A DNA stretch of 20,681 nt from a virus: the IMG/VR virus record IMGVR_UViG_3300034103_001773, positions 1 to 20,681 of that record, one strand, 5' to 3'. Of the stretch, positions 1 to 5,663 are shown one piece after another. The notes beneath the pieces were generated by a model. That model saw only the letters and a list, made by a program, of their open reading frames with translations. It searched no databases and was not told where the DNA came from. The translations under genes were made by a program, and so were the position numbers. Numbering within the stretch: position 1 is the first letter of the stretch; each line of letters starts with the position of its first letter.

Positions 1-879
1 GCTGGTTCACTCATGTACGGAAACAACATCATCACTGGTGCTGTGATTCCTTCGTCCAATGCAATTGGACTGCACTTTTATCCAATCTGGGAAGCTGCTT
101 CCCTAGATGAGTGGCTTTACAACGGTGGTCCTTTCCAACTGGTTGTGTTCCACTTCCTTATCGGTATCTACGCTTATATGGGTCGTGAATGGGAACTCTC
201 TTATCGTCTGGGGATGCGTCCTTGGATCTGTGTTGCTTACTCCGCTCCTGTTGCTGCTGCTTCTGCGGTTTTCCTTGTTTATCCTTTCGGTCAAGGTTCC
301 TTCTCTGATGCAATGCCTCTTGGAATCTCAGGCACGTTTAACTACATGCTCGTCTTCCAAGCAGAACACAATATCCTTATGCATCCGTTCCATATGCTTG
401 GGGTTGCTGGGGTATTTGGTGGCTCTCTCTTTAGTGCTATGCACGGAAGTCTGGTTACGTCTTCCCTTGTCCGCGAGACGACAGAGCAAGAGTCTCAGAA
501 CTATGGTTACAAGTTCGGACAAGAAGAAGAGACCTACAACATCGTTGCCGCCCACGGATACTTTGGACGACTGATCTTCCAATATGCATCGTTCAATAAC
601 TCCCGTTCGCTGCACTTCTTCCTTGCTGCATGGCCTGTAGTTGGTATCTGGTTCACTGCTCTTGGTGTTAGCACCATGGCGTTCAACCTGAACGGTTTCA
701 ACTTCAATCAGTCTGTGATTGATAGTCAGGGTCGTGTACTCAACACTTGGGCTGACGTTCTAAACCGCGCTGGACTTGGGATGGAAGTGATGCACGAAAG
801 GAACGCACACAATTTCCCTCTGGACTTGGCTGCTGCTGAAAGCACTCCCGTTGCTCTTACTGCACCTGCAATCGGTTGA
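1..879 (+). CDS. psbA: Photosystem II D1 protein, 5' end outside the window
   Basis: D1 is the photosystem II reaction-centre subunit that carries TyrZ and most ligands of the Mn4CaO5 cluster; phage copies replace photodamaged host D1 during infection. The frame is open from base 1, and the first four codons (AGSL) correspond to D1 residues 68-71, so about 67 residues are missing upstream and the full protein would be 359 aa. Mapping onto D1 numbering, I see TyrZ Y161, D170, E189, H190, the P680 ligand H198, Fe ligands H215 and H272, the QB-site S264, and H332, E333, H337, D342 and A344. All functional residues are intact. A 15-residue tail follows A344, where the CtpA protease cuts. Position 130 is Glu. 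No intron or endonuclease interrupts the gene. Arginine codons are mostly CGN, unlike many genes downstream. Confidence 0.98.
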   Translation, partial: AGSLMYGNNIITGAVIPSSNAIGLHFYPIWEAASLDEWLYNGGPFQLVVFHFLIGIYAYMGREWELSYRLGMRPWICVAYSAPVAAASAVFLVYPFGQGSFSDAMPLGISGTFNYMLVFQAEHNILMHPFHMLGVAGVFGGSLFSAMHGSLVTSSLVRETTEQESQNYGYKFGQEEETYNIVAAHGYFGRLIFQYASFNNSRSLHFFLAAWPVVGIWFTALGVSTMAFNLNGFNFNQSVIDSQGRVLNTWADVLNRAGLGMEVMHERNAHNFPLDLAAAESTPVALTAPAIG

Positions 880-902
880 TATAAAATAACAATCAAATCT
901 TT

Positions 903-924
903 GGGGTCTTCTGACCCCTTTTTT
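903..924 (+). terminator. Intrinsic terminator after psbA
   Basis: A 6-bp GC-rich stem (GGGGTC 903-908 with GACCCC 913-918) and a TTCT loop are followed directly by six T (919-924). It lies 23 nt after the psbA stop and just before the psbD ribosome-binding site, so it can separate psbA from psbD transcripts or act as an attenuating hairpin. Confidence 0.85.
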
Positions 925-928
925 AATC

Positions 929-935
929 AGGAGGT
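929..935 (+). promoter_or_regulatory. Strong ribosome-binding site of psbD
   Basis: AGGAGGT lies 3 nt before the ATG at 939. It is the closest match to a full Shine-Dalgarno sequence that I found in front of any gene here, and it fixes the psbD start. Confidence 0.8.
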
Positions 936-938
936 ATA

Positions 939-2000
939 ATGGTTTCATCTACACTTTCACAACCAATTTCACGGAGGGGATGGTTTGATGTCCTTGATGA
1001 CTGGCTTAAACGAGATCGCTTTGTATTTGTGGGTTGGTCTGGACTCCTTCTTTTTCCCACTGCTTATCTTGCCCTTGGTGGTTGGCTTACTGGCACGACG
1101 TTTGTTACAAGCTGGTACACCCACGGGTTGGCGTCTAGTTACCTTGAGGGCGCTAATTTCCTTACAGCAGCTGTGTCAACGCCTGCAGATTCTATGGGTC
1201 ATTCTCTTCTTCTACTTTGGGGTCCTGAGTCTCAGGGGGATTTCGTCAGGTGGTGCCAACTTGGGGGACTCTGGCCTTTTGTGGCGCTCCATGGATCTTT
1301 CGCTTTGATTGGATTTATGCTTCGCCAGTTTGAGATTGCTCGTCTGGTCGGCATCCGCCCTTATAATGCTATTGCATTTTCTGGTCCTATTGCAGTATTT
1401 GTTTCTGTATTCTTGATGTATCCACTGGGACAATCCAGTTGGTTCTTTGCACCTTCATTTGGTGTTGCTGCAATCTTCAGGTTCCTTCTGTTCCTACAAG
1501 GTTTCCACAACTGGACCCTCAACCCCTTCCATATGATGGGAGTTGCTGGTATACTAGGAGGAGCACTGCTCTGTGCGATTCATGGAGCAACAGTAGAAAA
1601 TACACTATTTGAAGATGGCGATCAGGCAAACACTTTCAAAGCATTTGAACCTACACAGGAAGAAGAAACGTATTCAATGGTTACTGCAAACCGATTCTGG
1701 TCACAGATATTTGGTATTGCTTTTAGTAACAAGCGTTGGCTTCATTTCTTCATGTTATTTGTTCCTGTCATGGGTCTGTGGACTTCCAGCATCGGTATCA
1801 TTGGTCTTGCCCTTAATCTACGTGCTTATGATTTTGTAAGTCAGGAGATTCGTGCCGCTGAGGATCCTGAGTTTGAAACCTTCTACACCAAGAACATTCT
1901 CCTGAATGAAGGTCTTCGTGCTTGGATGGCTCCAGTAGATCAACCTCACGAGAATTTTGTGTTCCCTGAAGAAGTCTTGCCAAGAGGTAATGCTTTGTGA
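939..2000 (+). CDS. psbD: Photosystem II D2 protein
   Basis: D2 is the partner of D1 in the photosystem II reaction centre and binds half of P680, the QA quinone and the non-haem iron. The 353-aa protein is full length (the family is usually 352-353 aa). Numbered one above standard D2, I see TyrD Y161, its partner H190, the chlorophyll ligand H198 and iron ligands H215 and H269. The C-terminus ends in the typical PRGNAL. Five hydrophobic helices are present. The start is fixed by the AGGAGGT site. The gene sits directly after psbA and ends in its own terminator, so the pair forms a photosystem II module, probably acquired from a cyanobacterial host. No truncation or frameshift is visible. Confidence 0.98.
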   Translation: MVSSTLSQPISRRGWFDVLDDWLKRDRFVFVGWSGLLLFPTAYLALGGWLTGTTFVTSWYTHGLASSYLEGANFLTAAVSTPADSMGHSLLLLWGPESQGDFVRWCQLGGLWPFVALHGSFALIGFMLRQFEIARLVGIRPYNAIAFSGPIAVFVSVFLMYPLGQSSWFFAPSFGVAAIFRFLLFLQGFHNWTLNPFHMMGVAGILGGALLCAIHGATVENTLFEDGDQANTFKAFEPTQEEETYSMVTANRFWSQIFGIAFSNKRWLHFFMLFVPVMGLWTSSIGIIGLALNLRAYDFVSQEIRAAEDPEFETFYTKNILLNEGLRAWMAPVDQPHENFVFPEEVLPRGNAL

Positions 2001-2006
2001 TACAGT

Positions 2007-2028
2007 GGGAGGGTGACCTCCCTTTTTT
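2007..2028 (+). terminator. Intrinsic terminator after psbD
   Basis: Stem GGGAGG (2007-2012) with CCTCCC (2017-2022), GTGA loop, then six T (2023-2028). It begins 6 nt after the psbD stop and closes the photosynthesis module. Confidence 0.85.
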
Positions 2029-2029
2029 A

Positions 2030-2134
2030 ATGATCAGTTCAGAAACACCTTATAAGTTGGCAGAAATAATTCGCGATACTTGGCCTCAACTTTATAGACC
2101 TCCTAAACCACCAAAGAAGAAAAAGAATGTATGA
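2030..2134 (+). CDS. Possible 34-aa small protein
   Basis: An ATG directly after the psbD terminator opens a 34-codon frame (MISSETPYKLAEI...). The product has an aromatic/proline middle and a basic end rich in Pro and Lys (PPKPPKKKKNV). The stop overlaps the start of the next gene by 8 nt, as do real neighbours in this region. Against it, there is no well-spaced ribosome-binding site; the only purine run is in the terminator stem about 17 nt away. I do not recognise the product. It could be a genuine phage micro-protein or a chance frame. Confidence 0.4.
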   Translation: MISSETPYKLAEIIRDTWPQLYRPPKPPKKKKNV

Positions 2135-2411
2135 TTATTGGGTAGTAACAGATAAAACCACAGGTAGAGTAATTGCTCACTGTGGAGAGGAACTTGATGC
2201 ACTTATGTTGATTAGTTTTAATCCAGATAAAAGAACCTATAGAAAACAAAAATTTATCATGGACCAAGTAATCACCGTAACATCAACAACAGATAAACAA
2301 CTTCCTGGTCAACAAGGTTTACCTGCAGCAAAAGAAGAACTACCTCCAATAGAACTTCAACAACAAGTATGGTTACCTGAAGGAAAAGGAATTCCAGTTA
2401 ACGCTAAATAA
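2127..2411 (+). CDS. Hypothetical protein, 94 aa
   Basis: I do not recognise a characterised family. The first 50 residues look folded (YDYWVVTDKTTGRVIAHCGE at the N-terminus, then LDALMLISFNPDKRTYRKQ). Residues from about 55 are Gln- and Pro-rich and look flexible. No signal peptide or membrane segment is visible. It is the first well-supported gene after the psbD terminator and is followed 20 nt later by glutaredoxin. A GCTAAATA stretch overlapping its stop (2403-2410) is one base short of a T4-type late promoter, but A-rich stop contexts produce such sequences easily. Confidence 0.7.
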   Translation: MYDYWVVTDKTTGRVIAHCGEELDALMLISFNPDKRTYRKQKFIMDQVITVTSTTDKQLPGQQGLPAAKEELPPIELQQQVWLPEGKGIPVNAK

Positions 2412-2431
2412 CTTTCAGTTTTATAAAAATT

Positions 2432-2668
2432 ATGAAGTTTACAGTTTATTCAAAAGACGGTTGCCCATATTGCACAAAAGTTCAACAAGTGTTAGAGTTG
2501 ACGCAACTACAGCATGTAGTTTATAAACTTGGGGTAGATTTTACTAGAGAAGAATTCTATGCAGAATTTGGACAAGGATCTACTTTTCCACAAGTTATTG
2601 TTGATGAAAAACACATTGGCGGATGTACTGATACCGTTCAATATCTGAAGGAGCAAAATCTAGTTTAA
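2432..2668 (+). CDS. Glutaredoxin
   Basis: A small dithiol glutaredoxin of 78 aa that would reduce disulfides with glutathione in the host cytoplasm. In T4-like phages such proteins are thought to supply electrons to ribonucleotide reductase. The active site CPYC is at residues 11-14, preceded by the beta strand FTVYSKDG. The cis-proline loop TFPQV is at 51-55 (Pro53), and the GG turn before the last helix is at 63-64. All hallmark features are present and the length is normal for a single-domain enzyme. No strong ribosome-binding site is visible. Its stop shares one base with the next start (TAATG), which suggests translational coupling. Confidence 0.95.
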   Translation: MKFTVYSKDGCPYCTKVQQVLELTQLQHVVYKLGVDFTREEFYAEFGQGSTFPQVIVDEKHIGGCTDTVQYLKEQNLV

Positions 2669-3027
2669 TGGATACTAACTTTCACGAAGTCTATGGTGAT
2701 GTTGAGAAAGCTATTGATTATGCTTTTAGGGGACAATTTGTTTTAAAATTCTATGATTATTTAAAAATTCGTGGAACAAAGCGCCATGAAGTTGAAGAGT
2801 TTATTGGAAGTTCAACTGCAAACGAAATCAGTAGTCTTGTAATGGATCTAGATGATTATCTTGAAGGTGGTTCTGATGAAATTCACAAACAACTTCGTGA
2901 AGGATATGGTTATCTACCAAAACCTGAAGCAAGAAAAATTAGAAATTATTTGTATAGCATCTTAGAAGATGCCTGGAAGTATAGTCATGACAAACGACCA
3001 GGAAGAAGGAAAAAGCAAACTAAATAA
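2668..3027 (+). CDS. Hypothetical protein, 119 aa
   Basis: An unrecognised soluble protein that appears mostly helical. The N-terminal half carries alternating acidic and aromatic residues (EVYGDVEKAIDYAFRGQF), the middle is acidic (MDLDDYLEGGSDEI), and the tail is strongly basic (KRPGRRKKQTK). No metal-binding or membrane motif is seen. It starts by TAATG overlap with glutaredoxin and its 3' end overlaps the next gene by 41 nt, so it belongs to the same transcript. Function cannot be assigned from sequence. Confidence 0.75.
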   Translation: MDTNFHEVYGDVEKAIDYAFRGQFVLKFYDYLKIRGTKRHEVEEFIGSSTANEISSLVMDLDDYLEGGSDEIHKQLREGYGYLPKPEARKIRNYLYSILEDAWKYSHDKRPGRRKKQTK

Positions 3028-3193
3028 ATCAGAACCCCAAATCAATAGGGGCGTTGAGTTATTACTTAGGAATAGGAGGAAGAGATCACCAGAACCAAAA
3101 ACTTTTCAAGTGAAGTTTGGTAAGATGATCTCTCTTTTCCGTAGAGAGTTTCATTTCTTTATAGAATTTCATTTTGATGTTAGGAAAAAATAA
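2987..3193 (+). CDS. Hypothetical basic protein, 68 aa
   Basis: Unrecognised small protein. I prefer the ATG at 2987 (MTNDQEE...) over the in-frame ATG 18 nt upstream, because it trims the overlap and gives a hydrophilic N-terminus. The middle is rich in Arg and Lys (residues about 25-35, LLLRNRRKRSPEPK). The end is a striking aromatic stretch of alternating Phe, His and Arg (about 47-66, SLFRREFHFFIEFHFDVR), probably an amphipathic strand or helix. The protein would be strongly positively charged and could bind nucleic acid or membrane; this is inference only. It overlaps the previous gene by 41 nt. Confidence 0.6.
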   Translation: MTNDQEEGKSKLNKSEPQINRGVELLLRNRRKRSPEPKTFQVKFGKMISLFRREFHFFIEFHFDVRKK

Positions 3194-3211
3194 ACTCTCT
3201 GGAGAAAACAA

Positions 3212-3442
3212 ATGGAAACAGCATATGTAGTAACATTCACTGTAATGTTTACCTTGCTATTTTTTATGGTAGGAAGTATAATAGGTTGGCTAACCTATAG
3301 GCATTTATTGGAATCAAGACCTCCCTACTTACATCCAGAGTTTTTTGATGAAAATGGGCAGGTGATACCTGACGAAATAGTATCTGTACGATTTGAGAAC
3401 GATTACGATTATGACTACGACGAAGACGAGGAAGACGACTGA
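3212..3442 (+). CDS. Small membrane protein with acidic tail, 76 aa
   Basis: Residues about 6-28 form one hydrophobic segment (VVTFTVMFTLLFFMVGSIIG) followed by YRH, predicting a single-pass inner-membrane protein with the C-terminus in the cytoplasm by the positive-inside rule. The soluble part holds PPYLHPEFFDENGQVIPDE. The last 16 residues are almost all Asp, Glu and Tyr (NDYDYDYDEDEEDD). A GGAGA site about 7 nt before the ATG supports the start. The acidic tail is encoded by the same bases as the start of the next gene in another frame (overlap 3411-3442), which constrains both. No known function. Confidence 0.75.
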   Translation: METAYVVTFTVMFTLLFFMVGSIIGWLTYRHLLESRPPYLHPEFFDENGQVIPDEIVSVRFENDYDYDYDEDEEDD

Positions 3443-3977
3443 AACTCCAATAGACGTTCTTCCAACAAATCCATTTATTTTTGAAATTTTAGAATTAGCA
3501 TCTAAGCAAAGATCAAATTCTAAAAAAGTTGAAGTTCTAAAGACATATGAAAACGATGCTCTCAAAGCAGTTTTTATTTGGAACTTTGATGAAACTGTAA
3601 TTTCCCTTCTTCCAGAAGGTGATGTTCCTTATGGTGATTTGAAAGATCAAAATGTTTACTCTGGAACTCTTTCAGAAAACCTTAAAAAAGAATCTCAGGG
3701 TGGCGAATCTGCTACTGGACAAGACTTAGATGGAAGAGGACGCACTTCTCTTCGCAGAGAATATCAAAATCTTTACCATTATGTAAAAGGTGGAAACAAT
3801 AGTCTTAGTTCTATTCGCAGGGAGATGATGTTTATTAATCTTTTGCAAGGACTTCATCCTAAAGAAGCAGAGGTTATTGTTCTAACAAAAGATAAAAAAC
3901 TTTCATCTAAATATAAAATTAGTTTTGAAAATGTAAAAGAAGCATATTCAGACATTCGTTGGGGTGGTCGTTCATGA
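3411..3977 (+). CDS. Conserved phage protein, possibly DUF6433 type, 188 aa
   Basis: The protein starts with a low-complexity Thr/Lys N-terminus and then has a segment that looks conserved (NPFIFEILELASKQRSN..., AVFIWNFDETVISLLPEGDV). Its overall plan and C-terminal helices (LLQGLHPKEAEVIVL) resemble a T4-like phage family that I recall as DUF6433; I cannot verify this without a search, and its function is unknown to me. I chose the ATG at 3411 (MTTTKTRK) because the longer frame would overlap the upstream gene further and adds only six residues. It overlaps the upstream gene by 32 nt and its stop overlaps the next start as ATGA. Confidence 0.65.
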   Translation: MTTTKTRKTTETPIDVLPTNPFIFEILELASKQRSNSKKVEVLKTYENDALKAVFIWNFDETVISLLPEGDVPYGDLKDQNVYSGTLSENLKKESQGGESATGQDLDGRGRTSLRREYQNLYHYVKGGNNSLSSIRREMMFINLLQGLHPKEAEVIVLTKDKKLSSKYKISFENVKEAYSDIRWGGRS

Positions 3978-4324
3978 GCACTACTCGTGATTTTGTAGGA
4001 AACAGGCAGGAGAATACTATGTCTAAGAAAAAAATAGAACAAAGTACTAATAGCCCTGCCTCTTATGGGTGCGATATTCTTCTTCAAAAGACAACACTTG
4101 CTCAGGCAAAAGATTCATCTTTTCCTTCTGATGCATACTTAATATGGTATTCTGATGAAGACGAAGAGTGTATTGATCTTGTAAGAGGAAGTAGAGTTCG
4201 TATTTTTGACATGTATTACGACAAATATGGTCCTGGTGCAATTCAAAAAATTGATTTTGGATATGGTAGAACTAACCCTAAAATTTGGGGATACAAACAA
4301 CCTGAGAAAAAGAAAAAAAGATGA
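3974..4324 (+). CDS. Hypothetical protein, 116 aa (or 101 aa from a second start)
   Basis: Unrecognised soluble protein. Two starts compete. The ATG at 3974 overlaps the previous stop (ATGA), while the ATG at 4019 (MSKKKIEQ) is preceded by AGGAG with ideal 6-nt spacing, which could be the main initiation site. The body contains an acidic strand-like region (AYLIWYSDEDEECIDLVRGS) followed by an aromatic stretch (FDMYYDKYGPGAIQKIDFGY) and ends in a lysine run. The mix suggests a small beta-rich fold, but I can name no family. The next gene begins by ATGA overlap at 4321. Confidence 0.7.
   Translation: MSTTRDFVGNRQENTMSKKKIEQSTNSPASYGCDILLQKTTLAQAKDSSFPSDAYLIWYSDEDEECIDLVRGSRVRIFDMYYDKYGPGAIQKIDFGYGRTNPKIWGYKQPEKKKKR
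4008..4012 (+). promoter_or_regulatory. Ribosome-binding site supporting an internal start at 4019
   Basis: AGGAG lies 6 nt before the in-frame ATG at 4019, whereas the upstream ATG at 3974 has none. It suggests that a 101-aa form is made, alone or along with the 116-aa form. Confidence 0.45.
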
Positions 4325-4521
4325 GTGAAGGTTTTAGTGAAGAAAATATTGAAGTTGCGATTAATAAAAACGAAATTCAAAAACTTCTAAAAAAATATAA
4401 AAAAATAAAAAAATACCAAAAATCATCTCTGTTTGCTATCAAAACAATGGACGGCACAGAAGAGATTATAAGTTCATTGATTAGCGAAGCAAAAGAGAAT
4501 GGGGAAACATTATCTACTTAA
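4321..4521 (+). CDS. Hypothetical lysine-rich protein, 66 aa
   Basis: A small, mostly helical and strongly charged protein. Residues about 15-35 are dominated by Lys with Ile, Leu and Tyr (LLKKYKKIKKYQKSS), and the ends are acidic. It starts by ATGA overlap with the upstream gene and overlaps the start of speD by 23 nt, so it lies within the same overlapping chain. Nothing in it identifies a function. Confidence 0.6.
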   Translation: MSEGFSEENIEVAINKNEIQKLLKKYKKIKKYQKSSLFAIKTMDGTEEIISSLISEAKENGETLST

Positions 4522-4825
4522 TTTGTATGGATGCTCATTTGTCCTTTTGGACGATGAGCGTTGTCTTATAGATCTACTAGAAAATGCTGCAATAGCAAGT
4601 GGTGCTACTGTGGTTCAAACTATCTCAAAAAAGTTTGAACCACAAGGAGTTACTGTGCTTTGTTTGTTGTCTGAAAGTCATATCAGTATTCATACTTGGC
4701 CGGAGGAAGGTAAAGCAGCAGTAGATGTTTATACCTGTGGTGATTGTAATCCTAAGATAGGATGTGATATGATCATCCATCAACTCTATGCTAAAGATCA
4801 TACATTAAGCTATATTGAGCGATAA
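4499..4825 (+). CDS. speD: S-adenosylmethionine decarboxylase proenzyme
   Basis: SpeD decarboxylates S-adenosylmethionine to supply aminopropyl groups for spermidine synthesis. It is a known auxiliary gene of cyanomyoviruses. The 108-aa protein matches the short bacterial class. The proenzyme cleaves itself between Glu59 and Ser60 in the motif ESHISIHTWPE, turning Ser60 into the pyruvoyl cofactor. The proton-relay His65 and the catalytic Cys80 (YTCGDC) are in place. The N-terminus overlaps the preceding small gene by 23 nt. No truncation is visible, so the enzyme should be active. Confidence 0.95.
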   Translation: MGKHYLLNLYGCSFVLLDDERCLIDLLENAAIASGATVVQTISKKFEPQGVTVLCLLSESHISIHTWPEEGKAAVDVYTCGDCNPKIGCDMIIHQLYAKDHTLSYIER

Positions 4826-4833
4826 AATAAATA
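4826..4833 (+). promoter_or_regulatory. Possible late promoter
   Basis: AATAAATA, one base from the T4 late-promoter consensus TATAAATA, lies 20 nt before the ATG at 4854 and directly after the speD stop. The position is good, but the region is A-rich, so a chance match is possible. Confidence 0.4.
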
Positions 4834-4853
4834 CACTATATCTGGAGAAGTAT

Positions 4854-5171
4854 ATGCTCTCTACTCAATACCGCCTTCGCCTTGAAGCAATCTGTGAGAG
4901 AATTGTGATGGGCGAATCTGTAGAGTTAAGTGAAATGATCTGGGCAGAAAAACTTGCCAAAGCAAATCGTTCTGCTGCGACTATTTTAAGACAAGCAAGA
5001 AGACGTGCTGCTAATCCTAATATGCAGGAAGGTGGTCTTGATGATTTTATGAATCAACTAGATCTTGGAGATCCAGATCCTTCAAATCATAGAACAGGAT
5101 TCAATAGCGTAGACGATATAATTGATTTCTTTTCTGGTGATAAACCAGATGATTGGAGACAGAGAGATTAA
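4854..5171 (+). CDS. Hypothetical protein, 105 aa
   Basis: I chose the ATG at 4854 because GGAG lies 6 nt upstream and a late-promoter-like AATAAATA precedes it; the longer frame would need a TTG codon inside speD. The N-terminal 60 residues look helical and basic (LSTQYRLRLEAICERI, MIWAEKLAKANRSAATILRQ, ARRRAA). The C-terminal part is acidic with a short conserved-looking end (DDIIDFFSGDKPDDWR). It resembles small conserved cyanophage proteins of unknown function, but I can name no family. It is the last gene before the regulatory region at 5173. Confidence 0.75.
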   Translation: MLSTQYRLRLEAICERIVMGESVELSEMIWAEKLAKANRSAATILRQARRRAANPNMQEGGLDDFMNQLDLGDPDPSNHRTGFNSVDDIIDFFSGDKPDDWRQRD

Positions 5172-5172
5172 A

Positions 5173-5190
5173 TTGTAACAAAAGTTACAA
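5173..5190 (+). promoter_or_regulatory. NtcA-type palindrome
   Basis: TTGTAACAAAAGTTACAA is a perfect 7-bp inverted repeat with a 4-nt centre. It contains GTA (5175-5177), eight bases, then TAC (5186-5188), the consensus of NtcA, the nitrogen-control activator of cyanobacteria. Its centre lies about 50 bp before the predicted transcription start, and 31 nt separate TAC from the -10 box; the classical NtcA spacing is about 22 nt. It could instead be a weak AT-rich terminator for the upstream gene, since a run of five T follows at 5194-5198. Confidence 0.5.
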
Positions 5191-5196
5191 AAGTTT

Positions 5197-5225
5197 TTGC
5201 ATAACTATACTAACAGGTCTATAAT
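5197..5225 (+). promoter_or_regulatory. Sigma70-type promoter of the riboswitch unit
   Basis: TTGCAT (5197-5202) and a perfect TATAAT (5220-5225) are separated by exactly 17 nt. Initiation is expected near 5231-5233, which places the first transcribed base at the 5' edge of the aptamer's first helix. This fit supports both the promoter and the RNA element. Confidence 0.8.
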
Positions 5226-5232
5226 GACCTTA

Positions 5233-5330
5233 CGTTCATCTGTATTATCAGACGGAAGTAAGCCGACGCGGAACGGATCGTTCATTCGCTATTCGCAAAT
5301 AGCGAACGCAAACGCCGACTGAAGGAACGC
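5233..5330 (+). promoter_or_regulatory. Glutamine riboswitch aptamer, downstream-peptide/glnA type
   Basis: The leader carries the conserved core of the cyanobacterial glutamine-binding RNAs as I recall it. CGTTC (5233-5237) pairs with GAACG (5325-5329) to form P1. TCTG (5239-5242) pairs with CAGA (5249-5252) as P2. The hallmark stretch GACGGAAGTA (5251-5260) follows, and the 3' core GAAGGAACGC is at 5321-5330. The third arm is enlarged and holds two hairpins: GAACG/CGTTC (5271-5283) and a 9-bp stem with a CGCA loop (5285-5306). It precedes two very short genes, as the name 'downstream-peptide' implies. Assignment rests on motif memory, not on a covariance search. Confidence 0.8.
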
Positions 5331-5361
5331 TCTTTAACCTAAAAAACTAAGGAGAACCCTA

Positions 5362-5499
5362 ATGTCTAAAGTAGTTTATCGCGGAGTTGAATACGATACG
5401 CAAAAGCGTTTAGAGTATCAACAGCAGATGATGCAACAACCCCAACAATACAACGAAACCTATCGTGGTGTTAAGTTTGTAAAGGAGGGACACAAGTGA
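5362..5499 (+). CDS. DUF4278-like mini-protein under the riboswitch, 45 aa
   Basis: This frame was found by reading the leader. The ATG at 5362 has AAGGAG 7 nt upstream. The product has two copies of an aromatic motif, YRGVEY (residues 6-11) and YRGVKF (34-39), separated by a Gln-rich linker. The YRG-x-Y motif is characteristic of DUF4278, a family of short cyanobacterial and cyanophage proteins of unknown function. It is the first gene after the glutamine aptamer and its stop overlaps the next start (TGATG). By position it is the direct target of nitrogen-responsive control. What it binds is unknown. Confidence 0.8.
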   Translation: MSKVVYRGVEYDTQKRLEYQQQMMQQPQQYNETYRGVKFVKEGHK

Positions 5500-5597
5500 T
5501 GAAAAAACTCAATGCGCTTCAACTCATTAAAGAGCAGAAGCAAAAGGAAGAGAGGCGTAAACAAGCATCTCTTGCTACTCTAGTAGCAGCAAAATGA
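5499..5597 (+). CDS. Basic 32-aa peptide, second gene of the riboswitch unit
   Basis: The start shares a base with the preceding stop (TGATG) and AGGAGG lies at 5483-5488. The peptide reads as one highly charged helix (LNALQLIKEQKQKEERRKQA, then a small Ala/Leu tail). It is too short for an enzyme and has no membrane segment. Its size, charge and control resemble the small regulator peptides of nitrogen metabolism in cyanobacteria, such as the glutamine synthetase inactivating factors, but I see no specific sequence match. The intrinsic terminator begins 3 nt after its stop. Confidence 0.7.
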   Translation: MKKLNALQLIKEQKQKEERRKQASLATLVAAK

Positions 5598-5600
5598 TTC

Positions 5601-5630
5601 AGAGGGGGACTTGACTCCCCCTCTTTTTTT
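5601..5630 (+). terminator. Strong intrinsic terminator closing the riboswitch unit
   Basis: A perfect 9-bp stem (AGAGGGGGA 5601-5609 with TCCCCCTCT 5616-5624), loop CTTGAC, and a seven-T run (5624-5630). It is the strongest terminator in the window. The -35 box of the next promoter is embedded in its loop. Confidence 0.92.
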
Positions 5631-5639
5631 GTGTATAAT
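5611..5639 (+). promoter_or_regulatory. Sigma70-type promoter embedded in the terminator
   Basis: TTGACT (5611-5616) and TATAAT (5634-5639) are separated by exactly 17 nt, a near-consensus promoter. The -35 box occupies the loop and one base of the terminator stem. Transcription would start near 5646 and serve the 59-aa gene, thyX and probably the genes beyond. Confidence 0.8.
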
Positions 5640-5663
5640 TACCTTTGTCAGGGTTAATAAAAC

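Noticed and set aside
103-615. Alternative frames of 155 aa (plus) and 63-95 aa (minus) inside psbA
   Set aside because: They overlap a fully conserved D1 frame, and their Leu/Ser-rich or mixed compositions do not look like proteins.
1-879. Group I intron or homing endonuclease in psbA, known from some cyanophages
   Set aside because: The D1 frame is continuous from residue 68 to the stop with no insertion; only the missing 5' part cannot be judged.
935-940. TATAAT just before psbD with a -35-like CTGACC about 18 nt upstream
   Set aside because: It overlaps the ribosome-binding site and the ATG; a transcript from it would start inside psbD. The sequence is better explained by AGGAGGT plus the start codon.
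5228-5232. CCTTA that could pair with TAAGG (5348-5352) and mask the ribosome-binding site of the 45-aa gene
   Set aside because: The promoter at 5197-5225 predicts a start near 5231-5233, so most of CCTTA would not be in the RNA. The pairing is only 5 bp over 115 nt.
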